From Hemerocallis citrina (lineage: Eukaryota > Streptophyta > Magnoliopsida > Asparagales > Asphodelaceae): a stretch of DNA of 64,000 nucleotides. The position numbers and the translations under genes were made by a program. The DNA is taken from NCBI GenBank assembly GCA_017893485.1, contig CM030363.1:110293073-110357072 (forward strand), given 5' to 3'. The notes beneath the pieces were generated by a model, which was given only the letters and a program-made list of their open reading frames with translations, was not told the DNA's origin and made no database searches. The first letter of the stretch is position 1, and every line of letters begins with the position of its first letter. Below, piece by piece: positions 32,839 through 43,960 of this stretch.

Positions 32839-34823
32839 TCAACAAATATCAAGAAAATTACATATCCCTAGTTCTCTTCTTAAAGTAATAAAAATGTCTT
32901 CTTTAAGGGGTTTTGTAAAGATATCAGCTACTTGTTTATCAGTAGAGATAAAGTCTAAAGATATGTCTCCTTTTAAAACATGATCACGTATAAAATGATG
33001 TCGAATATCAATATGTTTCGTACGTGAATGTTGAACTGGATTTTTAGATAAATTAATTGCACTGGTATTATCACATATTATTGAAGGTTTTTCAAAAGAA
33101 ATACCATAATCTAATAAGGTTTGTTTCATCCACAAAATTTGTACACATGCCAAACTTGCAGCGATATATTCAGCTTCTGTAGTAGATAGGGACACGGAAT
33201 TTTGCTTTTTACTACACCAAGAAACCAGTGAATGTCCCAAAAAGTGACATGTTCCACTAGTGCTCTTGCGATCAGTTTTACTACCAGCAAAATCAGCATC
33301 ACTATACGACAAAAGTTGAAAATTATCGGTGCGTGGATGAAATAAGCCATAATCAGATGTGCCTTTAATATATCTTAAAATTCGTTTCACTGCTTTTAAA
33401 TGAGACTCTTTAGGACTAGAGTGATATCTAGCACACAAACATACACTGAACATAATATCCGGTCTACTAGCGGTAATATATAAGAGTGAACCAATCATAC
33501 CTCGATAGAGTTTCTGATCGACACTCTTACCTAATATATCTTTGTCAAGGGTAGTAGTAGTAGCCATAGGTGTGGATTTACTACTTGTACTATCCATGTT
33601 AAACCGTTTGAGGAATTCCTTTGCATATTTTTCTTGATTAATGAATATGCCATTATGTGACTGCTTAATTTGTAGTCCAAGGAAATAATTGAGTTCACCC
33701 ATGTGACTCATCTCAAACTCATTTTTCATGGTGTTAGCAAACTCTTGACATAGATTATTATTAGTAGAACCAAAAATTATATCATCAACATATATTTGTA
33801 TGATTAAAATATCATTCTTAATTCTCTTGATAAACAAGGTAGTATCTACTTTACCTATCTCAAACCCTGTTTCTAAAAGAAAAGTTTTTAAGCGATCATA
33901 CCAAGCACGTGGTGCTTGTTTAAGACCTTATAAAGCCTTTTTCAATTTATAAACATGGCTTGGGAATTGTTCATGTTCAAAACCTGGTGGTTATTTAACA
34001 TAAACATTCTCTTTAATAAACCCGTTAAGAAAAGCACTTTTAACATCCATTTGATAAAGTATAAAATTCATGAAACAAGAATAAGATACAAATTGATTCT
34101 AATCTAGCAACAGGAGCATATGTTTCATCAAAATTTATGTCTTCTTCTTGATTATATCCTTGAGCAACTAGTCTAGCTTTGTTCCTAACAACTTGTCCTG
34201 ATTCATCAAACTTATTTTTAAATACCCATTTGGTACCAATAATAGTATGATCAGGAGGTCGTGGAACTAAATCCCATACATCATTCCTTATGAATTGGTT
34301 TAATTCATCTTGCATGGCATTCATCCAAAATTCATTCTCACATGATTCTTGTATATTTTTCGGTTCAAAATCCGACAAGAAGGCTGTATGAGACATCATA
34401 TTAATATGTGATCGTGTCTGAATACCATGGGAGATGTCACCAATTATTAAGTCATGAGGATGATCTCTAATTTCAATAAATGATTTTGGTAAAGTTGGAG
34501 ATATCACAATAGGATCAGTCGACTTGACAAGTTCCTCAGTCGACTGGTTTACATCAGTCGACTTGATGTCCTTATCGGTCGACTTATCTGCGAGACTAGT
34601 TTGTTCTAAAGATGTGATTACTTTATTTAAAGGTGATGAATCAGTTTCATCATCTTTAATTAAATTTGATGAAGACAGAGATTCATCGAATGTAACATGC
34701 ATCGATTCTTCAATAGTCATTGTTGACTTGTTGAAAATTCTATATGCATTACTCCTATTTGAGTATCCTATAAAGATACCCTCATTAGATCTAGGATCAA
34801 ATTTATCCAAATTATCTTTAGTG
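32839..34823 (-). pseudogene. Reverse transcriptase and RNase H of element D
   Basis: The N-terminal part follows integrase with GIFIGYSNRSNAYRIFNK, then WVFKNKFDESGQVVRNKAR and LVAQGYNQEEDINFDETYAP. A frameshift near 34080 and a stop near 33930 break it. The catalytic box IYVDDIIFGSTN (near 33790) is intact. RNase H motifs are SYSDADFAGSKTDRKST, LSTTEAEYIAASLA and ICDNTSAINLSKNP. The linker at 34510-34590 encodes repeated K-S-T-D units derived from the GTCGAC motif. Confidence 0.9.
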
Positions 34824-34824
34824 T

Positions 34825-36010
34825 TCAGAATAAAACACTTACAACCAAATGTCTTAAAATAAGAGACTTTGGAATTTTGTTAAAAAATAACTCATAACAA
34901 GTCTTCTTTAGCTTAGGTCTTATTAGAATCCTGTTTAAAACATAACAAGCTGTAGCAACGGCTTCAGCCCAAAAACACTTAGGTAAATTGCTTTCAACAA
35001 GCATGGTACGTGCGCATTCTTGCAAAGTCCTATTTTTCCTTTCAACCACTCCATTTTGTGGTGAAGCTCTAGGAAATGCAAATGAATGTGTTATACCATT
35101 CTTGTTGCAATATTCTGTAAAAGTTTCATTTTCAAATTCTCCACCATGATCACTTCTAATAGTGACTATGGTTAGAGATCTTTGATTTTGAATTCGTTTA
35201 CAAAAATTTGCAAATTCATCAAAAACATCATTTTTATGTTTTAAAAAGAATGTCAAAGTGAATCGTGAAAAATCATCTACTAAAACAAATATATATCTAC
35301 TTTTATTTAAAGAAGCAACTCTAGTAGGGCCAAATAAATCTATATGAATTAACTCAAGTGGCCTACTAGTAGAGATTACTTCTTTTGTTTTAAAAGTGGA
35401 TTTGATTTGTTTTCCTAGTTGACATGCATCACATAACTTATCCTTTTTAAAGGATAGTTTTGGCAGTCCTTTAACTAGGTTATACTTGGATATTTTTGAG
35501 AGATTTTTCATATTCACGTGACCAAATCGTCTATGCCAAAGCCAAGAATCATTATTAGAAGCTATTAAACAAAAATCATCTGAAAACTCATTTGTATTCA
35601 AACATAATTCATAAATGTTGTTTTTGCGAAAACCTTGAAAAATAATATTTTGCATAGTAGAATCATAAATTAAACAAGCATTTTTTTCAAATACAATTTT
35701 ATAACCTTTATCACATAGTTGACTAATACTTAACAAATTATGTTTTAGTCCACTAACTAACAAAACATTTTCTATAGTAGGATTAGTATTTTTACCAACC
35801 ATGCCGATTCTTATGACTTTGCCTTTGTTGTTATCACCAAAGGTAACTGTTCCTCCATTAATGCTTTGTATGGTGGATAGAAGATTGGCATGACCAGTCA
35901 TATGCTTTGAACACCCACTGTCAAGTATCCAACGATCTTTCTTTGGTACCTATAAGATATTCAATGTGAATATGGTACCCTTTTCATTGGGTCCAAAACA
36001 TATTAGTTAG
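34825..36010 (-). pseudogene. Protease and integrase of element D
   Basis: The protease site LDSGCSKHMTGHANL lies near 35920-35885. The pre-integrase zinc region has WLWHRRFGHVNMKNLSK and CDACQLGK. The integrase core shows D in IHIDLFGPTR, D in IRSDHGGEFEN and E in GVVERKNRTLQE, followed by KCFWAEAVATACYVLNR. A frameshift near 34870 separates the end from the RT part; stops near 35940-36010 separate it from gag. Confidence 0.88.
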
Positions 36011-36476
36011 GGGGAAACCAAATCCATAATGAGTTTGATTTTCCTCCATAAGTAGGAATAAAATTAACAGAATTACATACATTTAACATATATGAGTTGA
36101 TATATGCAGTTCTATCATTCAAATTCAAGTTAACTGGAACCCATACTAGTTTGTTCTGTCCAGTCGACTTTATAGCATCCTTCAGTCGACTTCTACTGTA
36201 AGTCAGTCGACTGGATGGTGATGTAGGTCGACTTATATGAGGTTTTGGTCTTGTTGAATAAGACTCAGTTCCTCTGGACAGACGACTGGTAGATGGGTTC
36301 AGTCGACTTGACTGAACGTTAGACTTGCTTTTATCACTAAAAATTATAAGCTTAGGCTTTTCAAAGAATTCATACAGTTTATTTTTTACACTAGAAATGG
36401 ATTCAGGTTTATTTCTACTAGTGTTTTTAGAGGAAAGATCTTTTACAGGAGATTTTTTAAAACCAAGACCAAACTT

Positions 36477-37808
36477 TTAACTAGATTTCACTTGATTTTG
36501 AAGAACATCGTTTAAATTCTCTTTTCCTCTATTGAACTTAGATACGTTCATGGATATCTCTTCATAATTCTTTTTTAGAGATTCAAGATCCATATCTAAA
36601 CTTGAAATATGAGAATTTAAAGATTTTACTTCTTTATCAAGGTTAAGATTCTCTTGAGAAAGCATTTGATTAACTTTCTCTAGATTCTTAACTCTAATCT
36701 TTTTCTTTTTTAATTCTTGAAAGATTTCATTGAAAGCATCAAGTAAATCTTCTGAATCATAATCATTACTTACTTGATTCTGTGAGGCCATAAAACACAT
36801 GTTCGCAGCTTCGTTGGTTTCATCAATTTCTTCTTCTGAGGAAGAATCGCTGTCATCCCAAGTTGCTTGATATGCCTTTTTGTTTTTGGCAAACTTGTTC
36901 TTTGTGTACTTATCCTTCTTGAAGTTGGATGTCTTTCCTTTAGACTTTGTATTTTCTAGCGGACAATCCTTCTTCATATGGCCTGTTTTATTACACCTGA
37001 AACAAGTTGGAGGATCATTAGAATCTCTGAATTTAGAATTGAACTTACCTTTCTTTAAGAATTTTTTGAATCTCCTTGTGAACATGGCTATCTCCTCTTC
37101 ATCTTCTGAATCTGTCATGGCTTTAAAAGCTAATGATTTTTTCTTAGACTGTTGTGGTTCTGCATCCTTCTTCCGTTCTTCAATTTGAACCTCATAGGCC
37201 ATTAGATTTCCCACAAGATTCTCAAGAGAAAGTTCTGATAAATCATTTGCCTCTTCTATTGCAGTGGTCTTCTTTTCCCATTCAGGAGTAAGTGCACGAA
37301 GAACTTTTCTCACCATCTCTGCTTGAGTGTATATTTTCCCAAGTGCCACAAGTGAGTTTGTAATGTCAGTAAATCTGGTTATCATTTCGGACACGCTTTC
37401 ATTTTCCTTCATGCGGAACATTTCAAACCTGTGAACAAGAACAGATATTTTAGATTCTTTCACTTTGTTTGTTCCTTCATGAGTTACCTCGAGTGCATGC
37501 CAGATTTGATGTGCGGTTGTTGAATTTGACACACGGTTGAATTCTTCTTTTGTAAGAGCACAGAATAATGCATTCATTGCTTTTGCATTATTCATTGTTT
37601 GGTTCTTCATGTCATCATTCCATTGTGCATATGGAATATTAGGAGCAGTGTATTCTGTTTCAGTCATGTGCCATATTTCATAATTGATGGATTGGAGATA
37701 GATCTTCATTCTGCACTTCCAATAATTGTAATTTGTTCCATCGAAGAGAGGTGGCCTTTGTGTAGATTGCCCCTCATTGTACTGATTTGCATTTGAAGAA
37801 GTTGCCAT
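36477..37808 (-). CDS. Gag of element D
   Basis: The ATG at 37808 starts MATSSNANQYNEGQ. A UBN2/copia gag domain follows (PPLFDGTNYNYWKCRMK, IWHALEVTHEGTNKVKESK, FEMFRMKENESVSEMI). The zinc knuckle CFRCNKTGHMKKDC lies near 37000, then acidic stretches and a C-terminal coiled coil (about residues 365-440) with regular leucines. The frame is open for 443 codons and ends at a TAA at 36477; the S/R-rich sequence beyond it suggests the original polyprotein ran on. This is the best preserved retroelement ORF in the window. Confidence 0.88.
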   Translation of the reverse strand: MATSSNANQYNEGQSTQRPPLFDGTNYNYWKCRMKIYLQSINYEIWHMTETEYTAPNIPYAQWNDDMKNQTMNNAKAMNALFCALTKEEFNRVSNSTTAHQIWHALEVTHEGTNKVKESKISVLVHRFEMFRMKENESVSEMITRFTDITNSLVALGKIYTQAEMVRKVLRALTPEWEKKTTAIEEANDLSELSLENLVGNLMAYEVQIEERKKDAEPQQSKKKSLAFKAMTDSEDEEEIAMFTRRFKKFLKKGKFNSKFRDSNDPPTCFRCNKTGHMKKDCPLENTKSKGKTSNFKKDKYTKNKFAKNKKAYQATWDDSDSSSEEEIDETNEAANMCFMASQNQVSNDYDSEDLLDAFNEIFQELKKKKIRVKNLEKVNQMLSQENLNLDKEVKSLNSHISSLDMDLESLKKNYEEISMNVSKFNRGKENLNDVLQNQVKSS

Positions 37809-37821
37809 AGCCTTTAACCTC

Positions 37822-37833
37822 GCTCTGATACCA
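37822..37833 (-). other. tRNA-Met primer binding site of element D
   Basis: The minus strand reads TGGTATCAGAGC two bases inside the 5' LTR, the usual copia primer site for initiator tRNA-Met. Confidence 0.9.
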
Positions 37834-37835
37834 AG

Positions 37836-39185
37836 TGTTGGATCCTGTAGGCGAGACAACAAACACTAGAGGGGGGTGAATAGTGTTTATAAAAATTAAA
37901 TTGCGGAATACAGATTTTTCTTCTGTGCAGTCGACTTAAAGAGTGAACCAGTCGACTGAAAAGGTAATTCAAACAAATCTGTGAAGTTGACTCAGAGTTA
38001 AGACAGTCGACTTAACAACCAGAAAAACTATCAGAGTATACGAGTCTGACCAGTTGACTGTCCAGACAGGTTTCACAGAAACAACTCAAACTGAGAAAAT
38101 ATAAATACAAGTAAGAGAAATACAACCACAGAGTGCACACGATGTATCCTGGTTCAGTCCTCCCGACCTACATCCAGTCCCCAAGCAACCCACTTGAGAT
38201 TTCCACTATTCTTGAAAAAGTTTACAAGAATACCCTACGGCATTCAGACAACAATCTCGTCTAACCCGTAGTCCTTTCTCTCAACCAGAGAAAGCAACCC
38301 ACTCTTCCACCAAGAGTGACACAACTGACTCTACACCCTAGAGTCCTACCCTCCAACGGAGAGGAAAAGAAAAACAATAAATTTGTTTTACAATCAACCT
38401 ATAGCCTTGTTTATGATTTGTGATATAGTACGTGGCTAAAAAAGGTTGACTTCTATCTTCAGTCCAGAACGAAATCAGATGTTATACTGGACTGAAAAAA
38501 GAGAACCAAGACTTAGTGATTTGAAAGCTTTTGTCTCTTGGAAAATGTAACACTTAAGATCTCAAAGAAATGCTTGGAGTATTAGACCTTTTAACAGTGG
38601 ATTCTATTCTCTATTTATAGAGATAGATTCACTGGACGTTGGTGAATCAGTTGTTCAACTGTCAACCAACGGATCTAAAAACATTTGAATTTGAAAAACA
38701 ATTTTAAAAACACAAAACTGTCAAAAGCACTTGAACAGTCGACTGGGTTGCCATGATGAGTCAACTGGTCAGAGTTTGAATAAGTTTAGTCAGTTTTGTA
38801 TTGACTCAGTCGACTGGTATAGGTATCGGTCGACTGGTACTCAACAGCTAAACTATTTCAAACTGTTTTGACCATTTTTTGAAGTTTTAAAATACACATT
38901 TGTAAAAGAGTGAGTGTATGTGTGTGTGACAAGGCTTTACATCATACTAAGACTCAAGAAATATAAAATATTACATTTGGTTACAGGACATAACAATATA
39001 TGACACTTGAAGCATAGGTCTTGACTTGAGTCTTGAGTGAAGCCATTGTCTTTATCCAGAGCATGTGCTTGTACATTTGTTCAGCTGTATAGTAATGAGG
39101 CCTTTGTGTATACAACCTGCAATTATAAGGTATAGCATAGATACATGTTGCAGTGTGTTGTAATCATCAAAATCAAGAATCAACA
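37836..39185 (-). repeat. 5' LTR of element D
   Basis: 1350 bp, from TGTTGGATCC to AATCAACA. It contains the roughly 186-bp U3 segment (38977-39163) missing from the other LTR. CAGTCGACT motifs occur near 37928, 37950, 38005, 38735, 38806 and 38828. Confidence 0.92.
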
Positions 39186-39190
39186 CTTAT

Positions 39191-39479
39191 CTCGAAACGG
39201 GTCCCTAAGGCGACTATAAATACCCCTCTCCCCCACCGTAACAAGGTAATGAATCTTTTCCTACCTAATGCTCTTTCTTAATCTTGGAGATTACCGACAA
39301 GAGCGTCGGAGGGTGCGTCGCCGGGATCCATCCCGGTGTATCGAACTTTGTGCAGGTTCGCGGCAGTGGCAAGGAATAAGTCAACACGTTGGTGAAGGTC
39401 AACAGGTTCGCTCTACTGTTTTCCTCAAAGAACTCACAAATTCATCTGTTTACTCCCACACTCGAAATCAGCAGCAACA
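39191..39479 (+). repeat. 5' LTR of element C, second part
   Basis: Continues the LTR after element D. TATAAATA lies at 39215-39222, and the hairpin CCGGGATCCATCCCGG at 39321-39336 follows in the transcribed region. It ends at CAGCAACA. The rejoined LTR is 580 bp, against 578 bp for the 3' copy. Confidence 0.9.
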
Positions 39480-39480
39480 G

Positions 39481-39500
39481 ATTGGTGCTGTCTGTGGGAA
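39481..39500 (+). other. Putative primer binding site of element C
   Basis: ATTGGTGCTGTCTGTGGGAA begins two bases after the 5' LTR and starts with the TGG typical of tRNA-primed elements; I cannot assign the tRNA. Confidence 0.6.
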
Positions 39501-39550
39501 ACAGAAACAGCGATCCAGTCCTATCTCATGAGCCAAACTAGTTTCAAGCC

Positions 39551-41564
39551 ATGCCTCCCAAGAAGGGGAAGGCCACGGTCTCTAACCGCAGGGCCACTCC
39601 CGCTCCTTCCCCCCTCCAGTCTAGGAGGTTCTTCTTCAACCCACTCAACAAGTCCAGCAGCCTGGACAACCTCTCCCTCAACCCGTCCAGCAACTGCAGC
39701 CTGGACGACCCCTTCCTCAACAACCTCAGCCCCAGCAGGCGCCTCAAGGGCCACCAGAGGCTGCCACAGAACCCTCCCGCCGAAGTCGACAGGTGCAACC
39801 TCCTCATCGCGACCATGTGTCGATACACAACCCCTCGTCCGACTCCATAGCCTCGCGCAGTCCCCCTACGCCGAAGGACCTCCAGAACATCATCGTCAAT
39901 AGACGGTATGGGGTAGATCTCCGGACCCGCTTAGATGAGAGGCGGACCCATGACGGGATACCCCGCCGGGAACATCAAAGGGGTCCAGCGATCCGGTCCC
40001 CTAGAGCCCGGTCCCCCCACAGGCCAGATCGCAGAAGGTCCAACTCTCCCAGGAGGCGAAGTGAGTCGCCCTAGCGTCGTCAAAGGAGAAGTCGCTCTTT
40101 AGTCGGGCGACCCGCCCCTCGAGACCACCGAGTGCAGGAGGCTCCTGTCACGAGGACAGAGTTCCAGTAGTTTCAAGAGGTAGTCCTGAGGGCCCTCAAT
40201 GTTTCCCTCGACCACAGTCAACGGGCGCCTAGTCCTCAACCTGCCCAAGACCATAGGCGTCGTACGCCCAGTCCTCAACCTGCCCCGAACTATCGTCGTC
40301 GCACTCCCAGTCCCTTTCCGCACGAGGACGAATCCCAGTCCTCAGCAAGGTATGACCGGATGGAAGATTCAGTCTACCTCCGTCTCCACGAGATGGAGAG
40401 GCGCCTTGGCCGATTGGACAGAGAGGAAGAGCAACGGGTGAGGAATTTCTGCCCAAGCAGGCCCCCATTCTCCCGGACTATAATGGAGGCACCGGTCCCA
40501 AATAACTTCAAGCCTCCTCATTTTGAATCATACAACAGGGAGTCCGACCCCGCTGACCACATCGAGAGTTTTAAAACTCTCATGATGATACACCAGGCAT
40601 CGGACGCGCTCCTCTGCAAAACTTTTCCGGCCACGCTGAAGGGACCTGCAAGGGAATGGTATTCCCGTCTAGCCCCGGCCTCCATCTTCTCATTCAATCA
40701 GCTCGAAGGCCTCTTCCTGACTCACTTCGTGAGCAGCCGACGAGCTGAAAAAACGAGCACCTCCCTGCTATTGCTTCATCAAAGGAAGGGCGAGCGGCTG
40801 AGAGACTATGTCAAATGTTTCACCGTGGAGGCCAGATCCATCGCCTCCTTGGACCAATCCGTAGCCGCCGCACCTTCCAATCCAATGTTGCTAACTACAG
40901 CCTTCGTGCATCCCTTGCCAAGAAGCCTACTCGAGATTTCTCAGAACTCCTGCTCAGGAGTTAGAAATACATCCAAACGGAAGAAGCTCTCTCCCACCAT
41001 GCTTTTGAGGGATTGTCCTCCGGGAACAAACAAAAGGGCACTGAAGAAGAAGGAGCTAAGAATCTCCAGTGAGACAACGGAGGCCAGCATCGCCCTCCTC
41101 CCCGCTTCGAGAAGTTCACTCTGCTCAACGCGAGTGTCTCAGCCATCCTGATTGAGATTGGGAAAGAGGGACTTCTCCCGCCACCTCCAAAAATGAACAC
41201 CCCGGAGAAGAAGAGGAACCAGGACAAATGGTGTCGCTTCCACAGGAACCACGACTATGACACGGATGACTATTGGGCCTTAAAAGATGAGATCGATGCC
41301 CTCATTCAGAGAGGGCAACTCTCCAGGTTCGTGAGGAAGGACAGGGCGGATCCTCCTCTGCCCCCCAGGGAGGCTAATAAGCGACTCGAGCGACATGCAG
41401 AGACCCCTGACTCCGAACCAGAGGTCGTCCTGCATCTCATCCATGGAGGCCCAATGGGGCGAGATTCCAACTCCTCCCGAAAAGCCTTCGTCTGGGAAGT
41501 AAATTCTGTGCAGAACCTTCCTCCCCCCCAAGGGCCTACGGGTCCCGGTCACTTTTTCAGATAG
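39551..41564 (+). pseudogene. Gag of element C
   Basis: The ATG at 39551 opens MPPKKGKATVSNRR. After a frameshift near 39800 comes an arginine/serine-rich region (RSPRARSPHRPDRRRSNSP), then stops near 40072 and 40170. The gag core from 40360 contains NFKPPHFESYNRESDPADH, FPATLKGPAREWYSRLAP and RKGERLRDYVKCFTVEA. The end at 41193-41564 has the Tat-type cysteine/histidine segment WCRFHRNHDYDTDDYWALK and EIDALIQRGQL. Frameshifts lie near 40860 and 41150. Confidence 0.82.
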
Positions 41565-42200
41565 AAATCTAGAGGGCATCCGAACTTCCCATTGCGACGC
41601 GTTGGTAATAAACTCCACATGGCCAACTTTGACGTGCATCGGGTCCTAATTGAAAACGGCAGTTCGGTCAACATTCTCTTTCTAGAGGCCTTCTAGGGGC
41701 TCAAGCTATCCAGGGATCGACTCAAGCCCGATGGCTACACTCTACATGGGTTCACAAGAGTGTCAGTGACGATCGAGGGTGTCATAACTCTCGACATAAC
41801 CGCTGACAAAACTCCCACCACCCGAACCGAGCCGATGGGCTTCATGGTGGTGTATGTGAAAGCCGCCTACAACATCCCGACCAGGCCTAGCTGCTCTCCA
41901 GGCCATACCCTCGGCCTACCACATGAAGATGAAATTCTCCACCACAGCGGGCGTGGGAGAAGTCAGAGGGAGCCAGGAGGCGGCCCGCAAATGCTATATG
42001 ACCTTTGTGGGAGGACTGGTCCTCTCCCTTGAAGCTCTTGAACTCCCCCAAAGTTGTAGCCCACCTATATCGGAGCTAGTCGATGAGCTGGAAGAGGTGG
42101 CCTTCTCGGAAGGAGATCTGACCGGGAAATTCCAGATTAGCAAATTCCTTCCCCCTCCCGTTCACCCCGACATCATCCGATGCATAAGGGAAAATTGAGA
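41565..42200 (+). pseudogene. Protease region of element C
   Basis: The segment around 41655-41690 reads ENGSSVNILFLEAF, aligned with the D(T/S/G)GSSADILF active site of Tat proteases, so the catalytic aspartate is lost. A TAG follows at once (near 41695). The next part (GVITLDITADKT, GFMVVYVKAAYNIPTRP) resembles the rest of the fold. A frameshift near 41890 leads to the connector before RT (PPVHPDIIRCIREN). Confidence 0.7.
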
Positions 42201-43120
42201 CCTCTTCCCCTGGACTGCTACTAACATGCCGGAATCTCTGAGGAGCTCCTCATGCATCACCTTAGTGTCGCTTCGGGGGCCAAACAAGTTCAGTAAAAGC
42301 GACGCAAATTCACCCCTGAGCACCAGCAAGCTATCAAGGAGGAGGTTGAGAAACTCTTAGGGCTCGGTTCATAAAGGAGGTCAACTATCCGGAGTGACTG
42401 TCCAATGTCGTGATGGTCAAGAAAGCCAACAGAGACTAGAGGATCTGCATTGACTTCATGGATATAAACAAAGTCTGCCCCAAAGATCCATTCCCACTCC
42501 CGAGCATCGACGCCCTGATTGATGCAACCTCGGGCCACGAACTCTTAAGCTTCATGGATGCATTCTCTGGGTACAATCAGATAAGAATGTTTCCTTCCGA
42601 CATTCCGAATACCTCTTTCATCACTGATCAAGGCCTATATTGCTACCGGGTCATGCCCTTTGGGCTTAAGAACGCCGGTGCCACCTATCAATGCCTTGTT
42701 AACAAGGTATTCAAGGAATAGATTGGGAGGAACATGGAAGTCTATGTAGATGACATGTTGGTGAAGAGCGTCAGCAGATCAGATCATGTCACCGATCTCC
42801 AAGAAGCTTTTAACATGTTGAGAAGACAAAATATCAGACTGAACCCGAACAAGTGTGCGTTCGGCATCTCATCCGGCAAGTTCCTGGGGTTCATGGTCAG
42901 CCAAAGGAGCATAGAGGTCAACCCCGAGAAGATCCAAGCCATACTCAACATTGCTCCCCCTCCAGTGTTAAAGATGTGCAAAGACTCACCCGGTGCCTTG
43001 CGGCGATAGGGCGTTTCCTCTCCAAATCCGGGGAAAAATGCCTCCCATTCTTCAAGGCCCTCAGGAGGGATAAAGGCTTTAAGTGGGGGCAACAGCAACG
43101 AGAGTCCTTTAACTAGCTCA
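42201..43120 (+). pseudogene. Reverse transcriptase of element C
   Basis: RT motifs: FTPEHQQAIKEEVEKLL-like sequence near 42310, MDINKVCPKDPFPLPSID (42458 onward), SFMDAFSGYNQIRMFP, MPFGLKNAGATYQ (near 42652) and the catalytic [10 protein letters not shown] (near 42740), which is intact. Stops near 42360, 42438 and 42719 and a shift near 42970 break the frame. The sequence is close to element A here, stronger than in the antisense genes. Confidence 0.85.
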
Positions 43121-43960
43121 AGTCCTACTTAGTCAACCCCCACTCTTGAGCAAGCCAAAGCCCAGGGAAGTCCTCTACTTATATATCGCAGCATCGAAGC
43201 AGACCCTCAGCATTGTTTTAGTAAAAGAAGAAGACAAGATGCAGAGGCCTATCTACTATGTGAGTAAAGTCCTTAGGGATGCTAAACTCCGTTATCCGAA
43301 GCCAGAGAAGATGGCCTATGTCTTGGTCATGGCGGACCAAAAGCTCTGCCCCTACTTCCAGTCTCACTTGGTGGTCGTTCAAACAAGTCCTCCACAAGTC
43401 CGAGACCTCAGGGCGCCTTATGAAGTGGTCCATCGAGCTGAGCCAGCATGATATCAACTACCAGCCTAGAAATGCTATCAAGGCTCAAGTCCTAGCGGAG
43501 CACAATTCCCGACGCCAGCAAAGCGATAGAGGAACCCCCGTTCTGGACAGTGTATGTTGATGGCTCCTCGTGCACCGATGGGAGTGGAGCAGGAGTCATA
43601 CTGGCTGGTCTGGATGATTTCATCCTCCAATACTCGCTCCGTATCAACTTTCGAGCGTCCAGCAACGTGGCTGAGTATGAAGCCCTTATAGCCGGCCTAT
43701 GCATGGCTCGCAAGGTCGGCGCCAAACATGTCAAGATATTTAGCGACTCCCAGCTGGTGGTGAACCAGGCATTGGAGAAATACGAAGCACAAGACAGTCG
43801 CATGGCCAAGTACTTGGCCAAAGTCAAGGAGCTAATGGTCTCTTTCGAGGATGCACAACTTCAGCGAATTCCCCGAGAAGAGAATGCGTAGGCGGACACC
43901 CTCTCAAAGCTAGCCTCCTCTTCCCTCTAAGAGCTCGAATAAACTGTCTTAATAGAAGTT
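43121..43960 (+). pseudogene. RNase H and additional RNase H of element C
   Basis: The first RNase H shows RPIYYVSKVLRDAKLRYP and AYVLVMADQKLCPYF. The second starts near 43550 with VYVDGSSCTDGSGAG, then NVAEYEALIAGLCMARKVG and FSDSQLVVNQALEKYE, with its acidic residues preserved. TAG near 43890 and TAAs near 43928 and 43939 replace Q codons as judged against element A (NAQADALSKLAS, LNQTVLIEIL). Confidence 0.83.

Larger units (their letters stand above)
29661..39185 (-). mobile_element. Element D: SIRE-like Ty1/copia retrotransposon nested in the LTR of element C
   Basis: It runs from TGTTGGATCC to AATCAACA, flanked by CTTAT (29656-29660 and 39186-39190). The intact C LTR at 51629 shows the empty site. 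On the minus strand the order is gag, protease, integrase, RT, RNase H, then an extra ORF, which is the copia order plus an added frame. Large LTRs (1.2-1.35 kb), 9.5-kb size and the extra post-pol ORF suit the SIRE lineage. Frames are broken at several places. Confidence 0.93.

Noticed and set aside
40099..41227. Minus-strand frames opposite gag of element C
   Set aside because: They are shadows of the arginine-rich and gag-core coding strand.
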